Below, piece after piece: positions 36,001 through 47,620 of a DNA stretch of 64,000 nucleotides; the first letter of the stretch is position 1, and every line of letters starts with the position of its first letter. The position numbers and the translations under genes are program-made. Under the pieces are notes generated by a model, which saw only the letters and a list, made by a program, of their open reading frames with translations, was not told the origin of the DNA and ran no database searches. This stretch comes from Marsupella aquatica (taxonomy: Eukaryota > Marchantiophyta). The DNA lies in the NCBI GenBank assembly GCA_973895155.1, contig OZ316899.1, positions 14,322,001 to 14,386,000 of the forward strand, given 5' to 3'.

Positions 36001-36800
36001 TGTTGTTTAGACCTAACTATGCCTATACCTCATAATGCAGGGAATATGATATGCAAAAAGCTGCACACTCTGGGCAGCAGGATCCCTTCCCACAGTTCGA
36101 GCAGTGGATTCGGGTGACAATTCGAGAGCATAGTAGACATCACCCAGATATGGAGAAGGATTTGTATCTTCTATCTGTGCCACCACGATTGTCTATTCTG
36201 ACCTACAAACGGATGAGAGCTTATGGAAATCATTATCGAGTGAGGGATGAGCAGGGTGACCATTGTGTATCATATGATTGTGGTTTGATTTCTGTGTTTG
36301 AGCAGAGAACCTCTGAAGAACAGAGGGGGTGGATGAAGATGGGTTACGTGGGGGAGTTGACCGACATTTGGGTGTTGAATTATGGTAACACAAGTGTCCC
36401 AGTGATATTGATGAAGGGATCATGGGTGAAATCAGAGTGGCAGAGACCAAGGGCCACCATGAAGCGTGATCATGATGGGTTCTTGTTGGCCAATTTTAGG
36501 TCCAGAGTACCAGAATGGTCTGAGCCTTTTGTTTTCCCTAGCCAAGTTGAACAGGCTTTCTTTGCAGATGTGGAGGAGTCACATGGCTGGAGGGTGGTAT
36601 GCCATAGCCAAGCACGGAACAGGCGGATGGATGGAAGTAAAGTAGAGTTCAGTTTGGATGACCATGCTGCATTCGAGCATCCTAGTCATGAGACTGTACT
36701 TCCAACTCGGGCAGGGACTGACTACATCCCCTTAACATTGAGAGAGACATATGATGAACCTGGGCAAATGGAATATGATGAGGTTGATGATTTGCAATAG
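33088..36800 (+). CDS. TNP2-type transposase of CACTA-1 (three exons, intact)
   Basis: Exons by consensus sites: 33088 or 33100 to 34890, 35026-35927 and 36041-36800. Donors agg|gtaatg and gag|gtgagt and acceptors tgcag and tgcag keep the frame. N-terminus: Transpos_assoc-like CPCTQC. Transposase_21 core: FRFGLSLDGVNPFG and YSCWPVTLLNYNLPPWM, then NVDVMHIEKN right after intron 1. DUF4218-like part: LLIHVVEELGQYGPVSTRWM and MERYMKLLKG. DUF4216-like end: FSLDDHAAF region. No stop or frameshift found. It recognises TIRs together with TNPA and moves the element. It is the best-preserved gene here, so the element may have been mobile recently. Confidence 0.88.
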
Positions 36801-36977
36801 GCAACAGCTGGCGATTGGCAAGTATGAGGTTGAGGATGACTACCTGCATAGAGTCACATAACGGGAATTGCTGCCTAGAATGATGTTTAGGATAGTTGGA
36901 TATGCATGAAATTGATTGATACTTTGAATTTAGTGTGCTGATTCTCCCTGTTTGGTTGTGGGTGCTGTGCAGAAGCT

Positions 36978-39900
36978 ATGGGGGAAGAGGGTGATGACAT
37001 GGAGACAGACATGGGGCTTGGAGAGTGGGGTGAAGAGGAAAGATTGGATATGGATGGAGACCCAGATGCAGGGGGCTCACAGAAAAATGCACCTGTGCAA
37101 GATGCACAGGGCCCTCATCAAGTCCCAGGTAGGTGGGCAGCTAGAGAGAAATCACATAATCCATACCCTAGAAGGAGCCAGAGTTATTGGCAAGGGACGC
37201 CTGATAATTATGATGATGACTATGATGGAGCAGAAGATGGATGGGATGAATATGAACACCCAGAGCGTGGTAGAGACGGGTACAGAGGGCAATGGAAAGG
37301 TGAGGAGGATGATTGGACAAGTAAGTGCCTTGTGCTAGTGATTTTGTGATGATAGTAGAGATTTAGCTCAATATGCACTTATCTGATGTGTAGCTAGGGC
37401 AAAGAGTTTATCTTACAGGTCCATGAGTGTGGCATGTACCTGTTGGTATGCAGACTCTGATTGGGACAATCACGAAAACAACAAAGGCCATCCATGTTCA
37501 GATAGGAGGCAATCATTCACAGGCGGGAGAAACGCCCCTAATTCATCAAGACAAAGCAATAGGACAGGTGGTCCAGAACCATCTATGCGCCAAGGGAGAG
37601 GTAACTTGGTCATTGCAGAATTGCTCTGAAGTCCACTGTATATTTGGCAGCGGGATTTATGATTCATACTTACCTAATGTAAGTGACTGTAAATGGATCC
37701 TGTAAATGTGCAGGGACTCCAGGGAGGTTTGGACAATGCAATCCAGGCCGTGGGGGGAGATCAGGCCGTGGAGGGACCCCAGGCCGTGGGGGGACACCAG
37801 GCCGTGGAGGGACACCTAGTAGCGCTTCAGGGAGTACCAAGGCAGGAGACAGTAACAAATTTGGTAAAGTAGAAGTGAATTCCGAAGGTTGGATAACTCC
37901 CACATGTGATGGTAAGAACCGTTGGCATTCTGACCTAAGAGGAGAAGTATTGCGTTGGTTAGATTTGAGCATTACAGAGTTTAGGAGTCAGAACAAAGCT
38001 GATTGGGCTGCTATCTGCAAGGACATTCTTGAACGTTGGGAGTATGTTGGTAATGATGGTAAGGGCCCAGTTGAAGATTGCATATCAGATTATGCAATGA
38101 GGATTTTGAAACAAGAGAGGCATAGGTTGAAAAGGATGTGGATAGACAATGGTTCTAACAGGAGAATGCCACCACCCCCATCATTGGAACTGGATCAATG
38201 GACACGGTTAATCAAAGGGTTCATGTCGGAGGCTGGACAGAGCAAGAGTGAACTGATGTCAAATGCTCGAGGCAAAGTGAAACACCTTTCACAGGCTGGG
38301 AGAGGAAGTTATGCTCCAGTGAAAGAACAATTGGTAAGGCAGTGACATGCCTGATAGTAAGCCTCAAACTTATCATCTTGCTACCATTATTACATTTTCA
38401 TTGACAATCAACACTTGGTTTCATTCATATGTATGTTGATGTGGACTGCAGAAGAAATTGACAGGTGAAGAACCATCAGCACAAGAAGTGAGAGAGGAGT
38501 TCATGAAACAAAGGAGTGAGGTGACAAGTGTAACTTCCAAACAGGTGATTATGTTGTAATTCTGTATGTTCTGTGACTATTTGGCCTTGAGCATCAGAAA
38601 GAAATGTAGTAGGAAGTAAGCAACCAGTTCTTGGGGACAGTTATCTGAGATATGTAAGCTGTGTTATGACAGGGAACTGTTACAACTCTCACAGAGATGT
38701 GTGAACGGTTGAAGTCATTAGAGTGTGGACTCCCTCGAGTGGAAAGTAAATTGGCTGATCGTTTGGATATTGTGGAGGCATCTGTAGCGAACCTTCTTGC
38801 ATCAGTGGAATCTAATTTCAAGCTTGTGATTGAAAAATTGGGTGGTTCCCAACCAAACAATGAGGGCAACATTGTACAAAGTGTGCCCTTGTTAACAAAA
38901 AAGGGAATTGGCAAATCTGACACAGGTATGGAAATGACACCGGCCCATTGTTCATTGTGTCCTATGTTCAAATGTTAGAAGTAAGTTTTCATGAATTGAG
39001 TGAATGGTTTGAATGCAGAAAGAGTGGAGGCAGAGAAGGACCCTGTAATCAGTAAGCAGAAGGGCAAGAAGGTTGCTGAGACAGGTAACCTGCTATGATC
39101 CAATACATTACATTTGAAAAGTGCATGGAGTTTTGTGAAGCTTAAGCCGGTTGGAGGTAATCTTTTCTGTAAGAACTGGTTGGATGAACTGGGATCTGAA
39201 GTGACATCATGATTGATGTATCAGGTGATTCAAAGAGCAATAATGAAGAAGATGTGCCCAGTGCCTCAGTGACCATAGCCAAGGAGGTATCAGGTAAGCT
39301 GATGCTTTAAATTCCTCTATATGAATGTTGAGCAACAATTCAGTGGTTAATAGATTCAACCTGAATATTGTGGTGTGTTTATTGATCAACAGAAGCAGAC
39401 ATGGAGCATATGGCAATGGCAAAGAAGGGGAAGAAGGCTGTTCATAATGGTAAGGAGATAGTGACAACTTTGTGGTTGGTGACATGTACATTTAGCACAT
39501 GTGATGAGTGATTGACTTATGTTGGACATGACACTGAATTGTAGTTGATGCAGAGTTGACAGACTCTCAACCAAGTGGGAGTAGGGTGAAGCGACGTCGA
39601 AACTTGGGAGCAACATTGGATGCAAGTAAGATTGTAGATGCTTCAATTGAAGCAAGTACAATGTTGGCAGATACTGAGATGATGTCGCAGGGAAATCCTG
39701 CTACACAATCAGAAGTGTCAAATATGGATGCAGATTCTTTGAAGAAGAGTGTAGCCAATTCTCGATCACCAGCACAAAACACTCGTGCCAAAGTCATGAC
39801 TCGCAACCAAGGTATGAATAATGTCATGTATAAGCCACCCAGGAAAGCCAAGAAAAACAGCCAGGGTAAGGTGGAGGTGATAGCCACAGCAGAGCCAGTC

Positions 39901-40149
39901 CATAATCTTCTATCATGAGAGGATGACTCGCAGGTATGTGTGGGTACAGGCATTTTGCGACCGGATCATGCAAAATTCCATGGCAAAGTGGTCCCGGATG
40001 ACCATGTAGTAATGTTGTTGACTACAGTGATTGTATCTGATTGTAATTTGCCATTTCCGAATAGAGACGATGATCCACCTCAGGAAATAATTGCAGATGC
40101 AGTAGGATCTCTTGTGCTCTGGCCATCAGAGTGTGTTAGTCTGCAGTGA
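36978..40149 (+). CDS. TNPA/Transposase_24-like protein of CACTA-1 (about ten exons)
   Basis: Inferred exons: 36978-37320, 37394-37600, 37714-38333, 38452-38544, 38673-38925, then short ones near 39020-39083, 39226-39293, 39393-39451 and 39545-40149. GT-AG sites are present and phases checked to 38544. The Asp/Glu-rich start is followed by Gly-Arg repeats (GRGGTP), then the Transposase_24 block with MSNARGKVKHLSQAGRGSYA and the following KKLTGEEPSAQEV. A coiled segment comes next, and a DUF8039-like end (HGKVVPDDH, VLWPSECVSL). One TGA at 39916 lies in frame between DUF8039 and the rest, so either a further splice removes it or the protein is truncated. TNPA binds subterminal repeats. Confidence 0.75.
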
Positions 40150-40571
40150 CTGAATGCAAGTGTAGATAGCATCATGTGAATTGTGTCACATTTTGACATT
40201 GCCTTGGAAAGATCCAAGAAATATCTGTACCAATTTTTCCATTTGGTAAAGAGGATGAAGGAGACGTTGTGTGTGACATTGATATTTCTGAATTCTGTAT
40301 GTATGAAACAAGTGATTGATGTCAAATTATGGCTCTATGGTGATTGTCTATGATACTTGAATCTATTTTATCATTTCAGTATTAGTGTGTATGGTATAGA
40401 GGAATACTTTGTGACCTTCTTTGTAGTCTATGAAGTTTGAATCTGTGAATTCATATTAGTGTACATGGTATAGAAGATGGCTTTCTGAAACTATGTATTC
40501 TAATGTTAACATGATGAATGGTGAACTTATAGAGTGAGTTCATTCCAAGTACACAATAAAACATGAATGCA

Positions 40572-40576
40572 ATATG
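40572..40576. repeat. Target-site duplication (ATATG) of copia element, left
   Basis: The five bases atatg precede the 5' LTR and recur at 45384-45388 after the 3' LTR. Confidence 0.92.
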
Positions 40577-40724
40577 TGTTGTAACCCGAGTTAACTCTAG
40601 CCTAACTAAGGTTAGACCTACCACAGTTGGTTAAGACTAACCGCCTAACTACCCTACCTGCCTAAGGGACTATATGTATTGGAAGAGGAATGAATAAAGG
40701 AGTTAGTTGTTGATGAGCTCAACA
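40577..40724 (+). repeat. Copia 5' LTR
   Basis: Starts tgttgtaacccgag and ends gagctcaaca. A TATA-like 'tatatgtatt' and an AATAAA signal (gaatgaataaagg) near the end fit promoter and polyadenylation functions of a short LTR. Confidence 0.93.
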
Positions 40725-40737
40725 CGTTATCAGCACG
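40725..40737 (+). promoter_or_regulatory. Copia primer-binding-like site
   Basis: cgttatcagcacg immediately follows the 5' LTR. TATCAG is shared with the initiator-Met tRNA complement used by many plant copia elements. The same string, inverted, adjoins the right LTR of the minus-strand element at 50018-50030. Confidence 0.6.
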
Positions 40738-41039
40738 ATGTCTGCAACGAGAATTTTTTTTCAAACAAGCTTCAGAGGGACATTCATGCCAAGGCGATTG
40801 ATTCAGCACCATAGAAACTAATTTTTCGGGCAGCAGATCGATCGGGAGTGGTATAATTTGACCACGATTCCACGGATTGGGATTTGAGGGGGCTGACAAT
40901 AGAAGAAGCGGAGGCAGACCCAGGAATTCAACTTGAGAGACAACGACTCAAGAAGGGACATAGCCCCACATCATCACTCAGTCAAGTGCGAACGGATATA
41001 TTGTTATTATCACAGGATCAATTGACCAATTGATAGAAG

Positions 41040-44000
41040 ATGGCTGTACCCACTAACTCCATCGAGAAACTCCTATTTCAACCTCTGAGTATAGACGGCG
41101 CAAATTACCTATCCTGGACTCTAGATATTGAGGCCCACCTCGCAGCAAAAGAACTCCAAGACACGATCATTACAGATGCGGGAACTACTCTCCCACAAAA
41201 GGCGAAGGCCTTAATACTAATTCGGCACCATCTATGCGAGCCATTGAAGAAACAATACATGAACGAATTCAATCCCCGGCTACTATGGGATGACCTACAA
41301 TCCCGTTTCGATCACATTCGAACTATCTACCTACCCGCAGCTCGCCACGACTGGATCAATCTGCGCGTCCAAGACTACAAGACGGTCGCAGATTATAACA
41401 GTGAGCTATTCAGGATCATCGCACAACTGGCCATCTGCGGCCAACCAATAAACGATGCAGAGCAGATCGAAAAAACACTGTCAACTCTTCATTCTTCAAA
41501 CCTTATCCTCTCTACACAATACAGGAATATGGCCTTTACCAAATACTCCGAACTAATTGCGCATATGCTGCTGGCTGAAAAGCACCAGCTCCTACTACTA
41601 CAAAATTCGCAGAAACGCCCACCGGGGACCCTCCCGTCCACATCAGCTCCCGAGACCAACTACGCCACACCACAGAGGGGAGAATCAAGAAACTATCGAG
41701 GCCGCGCAGGCACCAGGGGACGCAGCCCGAATAGGGGTCGAAGCAATAACTTTCAACGAGGCGGCAGAGGGAATTTCCACCGAGGACGCGGCCAAGGCAG
41801 ATCGAGATACAACGGCAGGAGCTCGTGGAACACCTGGACGAGAGAGAACAATAATCAGAATCGCACGAAGTTCAACGAGGACCAGCACAACCAACGAGAT
41901 ATGACCACCAACCCCCCTCTCTGTTTTCGCTGTGGAACTAAAGGGCACATTCAGAAACACTGCAGAGCACCTTCACATCTAGTAGCCCTTTATAAGAAAA
42001 GCATGAACACAAACGCACCTGAAACATATGGCACTTTCATGGACTCCGCTGAGATCCTTCCCGAGATCAACATGATTATAAGGAACCACACAAAGAACCC
42101 AAACAATCCTCACTCATGTATAGTCGATAGGGACCTCCCCACAACCGCATGGGGACATGCCATCCTACACTCTGCCACACTACTCAGTTACAGACCGTCA
42201 GCATACAACTCAAGCTCACCACACACTCTGGCACTCGGCACCATCCCCAACATAACTCACCTTCGAACCTTTGGCTGCCAAGTAATGGTACCAATACTGG
42301 GCCCCAAACGAACCAAAATGGGCCCTCAGCGGCAAGCAGGAATATACATTGGATGTGATTCCACATCCATCATTCGATACCTGGAACCCACCACAGCCGA
42401 CGTTTTTAAGGCCCGATTCAGCGATTGCCACTTCTATGAAACTACATTTCCAAAACTACAAACAAGACAGGAAACAGATAGCGACAAATCTCTCACCTGG
42501 CAAATCCAATCTGCATTTTGGCAGGATCCCCGAACTAGCCAATCTGACACGGAAGTTAAAAGAATACTCCACCTCACAAACCTGATAGAACACCTACCAG
42601 ACTCTTTTGCAGATGCCGCAAAAATAACCCGATCACACATACCGGCAGCAAACACACCTTCGCGCATACAGATGGACATCCAACCGGCAACTGTAACCTC
42701 ACCACGAGCAAAGCGGGGCCGCCCCCTAGGAGCTACAGACAAACAACCCAGACAAAGGAAAGCAGCACCTCCAAGAGCTCCATCACCACATTCAGAACTG
42801 CCAACCCCTCAGACCACCACACCAGAAGATAACGACGAGATCGCTATCAATTATGGAAGCACAGGGCACATATGGGACAGAACACACACAACAATAGATG
42901 ATAAATTCGCGTTCCATATATCCCAACAAATAGACGAAGACTCACATGATCCAAAGACAATCCGGGAAGCACAAACCCACTCAGACTGGCCCGAGTGGGA
43001 AAAAGCAATTAACCTAGAACTAGACTCCCTTATATCTCGCCATGTCTTCGGCCCCATCACTCCAGCAGCACCAGGCATTCACCTCACAGGCTGCAGATGG
43101 ACCTTTGTGAAGAAACGGAATGCACAGGGGGAAGTAGTCAGACATAAGGCCCGACTAGTAGCAAAGGGCTTTACCCAAATCCCGGGCCGTGACTACGACC
43201 TCACGTACTCCCCAGTGATGGACGCCATCACTTACCGCTACCTAATCACCTTTTCACAGTACCACAACTTATCCATGCACCAACTGGACATAGTGACGGC
43301 ATACTTATATGGGCACCTGGACACAGTTATACACATGGAAGCACCACCCGAGTTGATACAACGTGTGGAACACCACTGCCAGGGGGAGCAGACACCCATG
43401 AGACTAGATCACACTGAGAAAAGCAAATTCGATCACACCAATGAGGCAGTACTACATACAATAGCCAAATCAATTGCACTAAAAGCTTCTTCAAAGCAAA
43501 TGCTCACCAAGCAAACTCGTTTTGCAGTGCAAGTCCTTCGCTCCATGTATGGCCTGAAACAGAGCGGCCTAACTTGGTATAAGAGATTTAAATCTGAAAT
43601 GTTAACCATGGGATTTAAAAATTCAGATATCACACCTTGCATATTCCTCAAGCAGGAAGGACGTGAAGTTATAATCATTGCAATATATGTGGATGACCTG
43701 AACTTATTCGGGACCAGCCGAATCATGCTGGAAACTATCCAATTACTGAAAAAGGCATTTGAGGTGCGAGACTTGGGACAGACTACTTTCTGCCTCGGCC
43801 TACAATTCGAACATCTGCCAAATGGAATCCTACTGCACCAATCTACTTATACAAGAAAAATACTGAAGCAATTCAATATGCATCAGTCCAAACCAGTCAA
43901 ATCCCCAATGGACATTCGCTCATTGGATATGGACAAGGACATTTTCCGGAAGAGGAACGAGAACGAGCCACTACTTGGCTCAGACAAACCATACCTATCT

Positions 44001-44696
44001 GCAATAGGGGTCCTGATGTTCCTCGCTAACCAGACAAGACCCGATCTGGCATTCTCAGTGAACCTACTGGCACGCCATAGCGCAACGCCAACCATAAGAC
44101 ACTGGAACGGCATTAAAAGAATCTTCAGATACTTAAGAGGCACGACAGACCTCGGCTTATTCTACCCCAAGCATGATACTTACTTACTTACCGGGTACGC
44201 GGATGCAGGATACCTGTCGGACCCCGCAGATGCGAAATCACAGACAGGGTATGTGTTCCTGATGGGCAATACGGCCATCTCATGGAGGAGCAACAAGCAA
44301 ACATTGACCACAACCTCGTCAAACCACTCCGAAATAATCGCATTATACGAGGCGAGCCGGGAATGCATATGGCTACGCAATGTGATCAACCACATACACG
44401 AAAACACAGGCATACCGAGATTGACCACACCCACACAACTCTATGAAGACAATAGACCGTGTGTCGATCAAATCCAAGCAGGGTTCATCAAGGGAGACAG
44501 AACGAAACACATTGCACCTAAGTTTTTCTTTACTCACGAGCAGCAGAACAAAAGCATCGCAGTTCAGTGGATCTCTAGCGAATCCAACTCTGCAGACATG
44601 TTTACGAAAGCACTCCCACCGAATCTACACAACCAGCATACACACTCGATAGGGATGCGAAGCCTATCTCAACTGCAGACCGGATCGAATCAATAA
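41040..44696 (+). CDS. Copia Gag-Pol polyprotein, internally deleted but open
   Basis: ATG at 41040, 1218 codons, no stops. Gag (residues 1-200), then Gly/Arg-rich RNA-binding repeats and a zinc knuckle CFRCGTKGHIQKHC (about residues 297-310). Next should come the aspartic protease and the integrase HHCC and DDE core, but the frame goes within about 60 residues to the integrase C-terminal part (HLRTFGCQVMVP, GIYIGCDS). So protease and the integrase catalytic core are missing by an in-frame deletion. Reverse transcriptase follows (WTFVKKRNAQGEVVRHKARL, YVDDLNLFG at about 43687-43713), then RNase H (GYADAGYLSD; TTTSSNHSEIIAL; EDNRPCVD). It cannot process or integrate on its own (inference). Confidence 0.93.
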   Translation: MAVPTNSIEKLLFQPLSIDGANYLSWTLDIEAHLAAKELQDTIITDAGTTLPQKAKALILIRHHLCEPLKKQYMNEFNPRLLWDDLQSRFDHIRTIYLPAARHDWINLRVQDYKTVADYNSELFRIIAQLAICGQPINDAEQIEKTLSTLHSSNLILSTQYRNMAFTKYSELIAHMLLAEKHQLLLLQNSQKRPPGTLPSTSAPETNYATPQRGESRNYRGRAGTRGRSPNRGRSNNFQRGGRGNFHRGRGQGRSRYNGRSSWNTWTRENNNQNRTKFNEDQHNQRDMTTNPPLCFRCGTKGHIQKHCRAPSHLVALYKKSMNTNAPETYGTFMDSAEILPEINMIIRNHTKNPNNPHSCIVDRDLPTTAWGHAILHSATLLSYRPSAYNSSSPHTLALGTIPNITHLRTFGCQVMVPILGPKRTKMGPQRQAGIYIGCDSTSIIRYLEPTTADVFKARFSDCHFYETTFPKLQTRQETDSDKSLTWQIQSAFWQDPRTSQSDTEVKRILHLTNLIEHLPDSFADAAKITRSHIPAANTPSRIQMDIQPATVTSPRAKRGRPLGATDKQPRQRKAAPPRAPSPHSELPTPQTTTPEDNDEIAINYGSTGHIWDRTHTTIDDKFAFHISQQIDEDSHDPKTIREAQTHSDWPEWEKAINLELDSLISRHVFGPITPAAPGIHLTGCRWTFVKKRNAQGEVVRHKARLVAKGFTQIPGRDYDLTYSPVMDAITYRYLITFSQYHNLSMHQLDIVTAYLYGHLDTVIHMEAPPELIQRVEHHCQGEQTPMRLDHTEKSKFDHTNEAVLHTIAKSIALKASSKQMLTKQTRFAVQVLRSMYGLKQSGLTWYKRFKSEMLTMGFKNSDITPCIFLKQEGREVIIIAIYVDDLNLFGTSRIMLETIQLLKKAFEVRDLGQTTFCLGLQFEHLPNGILLHQSTYTRKILKQFNMHQSKPVKSPMDIRSLDMDKDIFRKRNENEPLLGSDKPYLSAIGVLMFLANQTRPDLAFSVNLLARHSATPTIRHWNGIKRIFRYLRGTTDLGLFYPKHDTYLLTGYADAGYLSDPADAKSQTGYVFLMGNTAISWRSNKQTLTTTSSNHSEIIALYEASRECIWLRNVINHIHENTGIPRLTTPTQLYEDNRPCVDQIQAGFIKGDRTKHIAPKFFFTHEQQNKSIAVQWISSESNSADMFTKALPPNLHNQHTHSIGMRSLSQLQTGSNQ

Positions 44697-45234
44697 ACTC
44701 GAGACACAATGATCGGAATGCAGACACGACATCACAGGTACGCCAGGTCACAAAGAATCACTCGGTGAAGCACTTAGAACATGGAGGAGCCGCAACAACG
44801 AACCTGGGAGAAACAAGAACCAACATCGATTCGACCATCGACAGTGAGAAGCTCAACTGGCAACCTTCAGGGGGAGATTCGCCCGACCTCCATCTCCGAA
44901 TCCACTTACAACGTGAAGCAATCGAAAGCGAATCTTCCCCCACTCGAACCGAAGAGCTCCCTACTCACAAACGAAACAATCGACCACACAATCCGCAAAT
45001 ACATTAGGGCGTTTACACTTCATTCCTATTACCTACACTAGACTTTACAAGTAATTTACCACTAACACAACACAATTACACTTACGAATTACATTTTTAA
45101 GAAGGAATGGTAACACTCTTTCCCCCCACAAGAAAGGAGGGGGGGTTTTAATGAGGTTACATTCCCACCACCTAGAGTAAACTAAATGTGGGTGCAACAT
45201 TCCTTCCCAAGACCATGTTACACCCAAGGGGGAG

Positions 45235-45383
45235 TGTTGTAACCCGAGTTAACTCTAGCCTAACTAAGGTTAGACCTACCACAGTTGGTTAAGACTAACC
45301 GCCTAACTACCCTACCTGCCTAAGGGACTATATGTATTGGAAGAGGAATGAATAAAGGAGTTAGTTGTTGATGAGCTACAACA
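45235..45383 (+). repeat. Copia 3' LTR
   Basis: Same as 40577-40724 apart from gagctacaaca in place of gagctcaaca at the end. The preceding purine run (caaggggga) is the second-strand primer. Confidence 0.93.
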
Positions 45384-45449
45384 ATATGTTATTTGTGCAC
45401 AAGAGTGGGTTCATTCCAAGTAGTATAGTGGGGTCTTCATCACTCATAT

Positions 45450-45787
45450 CCAGTTGACATAAAAGACTTATACATACCCCACAAAGTATATTTAAAGACT
45501 ACCCTCCATAACCTTTTTAGTCATTCCCAACGACTCATCATCGCAGCCCATAAAAGACTAAAAACGACTCACCAAAGCTACCCACACAAAGACTAAAATA
45601 GACTGAAAATCCAGTCTATTAAACGACTTATAAACCAGTTCTATAAAGGACTCAGTTGATTATAGTAACAAAACATACGACTCGCAGTCCTATAAAGGAC
45701 TAGAGTCCTTCCCAGTCGTTTCCAAGTCCTATACGGTACTGAATAGTCGTTTAATGGGGTCTAAATACCCCCCGGTTTCTACTAGTG
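45450..45787 (+). repeat. CACTA-1 right subterminal repeats and TIR
   Basis: At least ten AAGACT/GGACT/CGACT motifs and their complements (cagtcctataaaggact, agactaaaatagactg) precede the inverted TIR ending ctactagtg. Confidence 0.85.
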
Positions 45788-47444
45788 CAAGGTTGGGGAT
45801 CAGATCTGCGCTCATGATAGTTCTGGTGAGAAGGGGTCTTCATATCGGGCCCGTACACACAGGGCCTAGCGCTACGGTGCGCATAGGTCTATACATATGC
45901 TTACTGTCATAGGTATGTTTCTATTCCGCCGCCAGAATGTACCCATAAACCAGTGACTCCTGACTGATTCCCGGCTTAGGGACTTCTAAGCCATTGCCCC
46001 ACCACTTTGCCATTCCACTCTCAACAATCAGAGCTATGACAGTCCTCACCCAGCCCGCTTCAATGCACCCGGTACACCTCTCAGTGGCGCTGCTAGTTCC
46101 ATCATACACTCAGATTGCCTCACACACACACACACACATCCACGAGAGAAATGAGGCCTGAGAGGAAAACTCAATTAGATTCAAAGATGTGCACAATAGT
46201 TCACTGAGAACACTTGATCCGAACACTAGGGCCGAAGGCTGTCTCCTCCAGATTGTGACGTGCTTGCCCTGCAAGCCCCGTGCTTGCCATGCAAGCTCAA
46301 TCCTGAACTCAACCTCCTTCACTGCACTTCATTCTTGGGGGCACATACAGATCTCACACCTCCAATTCAGAACGTCAAGTTATGCATGCATAGTTGACTC
46401 GACTTCAAAGCTGGTACCAGGCCTAACGGCGATCTATCCCAGACTGCAATGAGGCCCGGCCTCACGCTTGCCCTGCAAGCTCAGCTCTGGCCATAGATCC
46501 CTTAGTGCTCTCCACCAGACAAAGGCCGAGACTCCCCATGGATCACGTAGCCTTGCCAGACTGAACTGTAAATGCTCCTCCTGCTGCCCCTTAATCAGTA
46601 CCTCAGCCTCCCTAATGTGCCCACCGCAAATCGAATTGAAATCCTCCCCACAGTTTACAATCACCAATACATCACCTATCACCAAGGCTCTGTATCGGGG
46701 GAAAAGAACCCAGTTGTGCTGCCCACTAGAAAGAGCCACAATCCAGCTCGCAAACCTAGCAACCCGTTGCTGTGAAGCTTGGCTGATTACTCCCTGAGTA
46801 ATAGCACAACCAAGCTCTTCCCAACACGCAGCGTCCAAGTCCAGCCTTGCTTGCACAGAGCTCCTCCCCGCTGCTCAGTCTAAGTGAGATCACACAACTG
46901 AAGTCCCCCCCCCCCTTGCCTCTACCGGGGCTGCTCTATATACTCTCATACTGAGCCCAAATGGGTGGATACTACGCTGCTGGAGCCCCATCCCAGCCCT
47001 AACAGAGCCGCCACTATCTCTAACTACTGAACCCTAACTCGCAACTTTATTTCTATCTCGAATTGGCTATGTACTTCGGATTCGGCCCTCCTCCATAGTT
47101 TTCGCGAGCTTGCGCCTCCTCTCCCGATTTCTCTATTTAACCATTTTCTGCGTGGATAGCAGCGTTGGAAGCGGCTTGAGCTCCTCTTTCCAACGAGGTC
47201 AATTATAGCCGATTTGGTCAAATACACAGAGAGTTATGCCCCCGCAACCGAGAGGGGGTACTCACTGCTGCGCTAACCCGAGTTACATAGCTAACCCGAA
47301 TTTGGCTAACCTAGCTATCCTATCTAACCCGAGTAGAGCTAACCCGTGGTCTCGGGTTAGGCCGCTACCCGCTATCCGCTATCCGCTAACCTAGCCTAAG
47401 CTGAGCCCGAATCCGAGCTTACCTATGCTAACCTGAGGCCGCGC

Positions 47445-47620
47445 TGACCTGAGCTAAGCTGAAGCCGTGTTGACCTGAGCTAAGCTGAAGCCGTGCTGAC
47501 CTGAGCTAAGCTGAAGCCGTTCTTACCTGAGCTAAGCTGAAGCCGTGCTTACCTAAGCTAAGCTGAAGCCGTGCTGACCTGAGCTAAGCTGAAGCCGTGC
47601 TCACATAAGCTAAGCCGTGG
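47445..47620. repeat. 26-bp minisatellite, about 6.7 copies
   Basis: The unit tgacctgagctaagctgaag plus ccgtgc repeats at 47445, 47471, 47497, 47523, 47549, 47575 and partly at 47601. Variants are ttacctgagc, ttacctaagc and tcacataagc. Units abut without spacers. Confidence 0.92.

Larger units (their letters stand above)
40577..45383 (+). mobile_element. Ty1/copia retrotransposon nested in CACTA-1
   Basis: 148- and 149-bp LTRs that differ only by one inserted base near the 3' end, a 5-bp TSD, a primer-binding-like site (cgttatcagcacg) directly after the 5' LTR and a polypurine tract (caagggggag) before the 3' LTR. A single ORF of 1218 codons lies between. The near-identical LTRs mean it is younger than its two host elements, as nesting requires. 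It lies 428 bp beyond the last TNPA-like exon, so it leaves CACTA-1 coding sequence untouched. Confidence 0.95.
24432..45787 (+). mobile_element. CACTA-1 (En/Spm superfamily) transposon, 21.4 kb
   Basis: The left end starts cactagtagaaaccgggg and the right end is its inverted complement (ccccggtttctactagtg), at least 18 bases identical, with a 3-bp TSD. Subterminal zones (24450-24620 and 45460-45760) are full of short AAGACT/AGTCCT/CGACT motifs in both orientations, as expected for TNPA-binding repeats. It encodes, all on +, PHD, BRCT and F-box-like ORFs, a three-exon TNP2 transposase and a multi-exon TNPA-like protein. A copia element sits in its 3' part, downstream of the genes. Without that insert it is about 16.5 kb. 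Confidence 0.92.

Noticed and set aside
47445-47620. CRISPR array
   Set aside because: Repeat units abut directly with no spacers.
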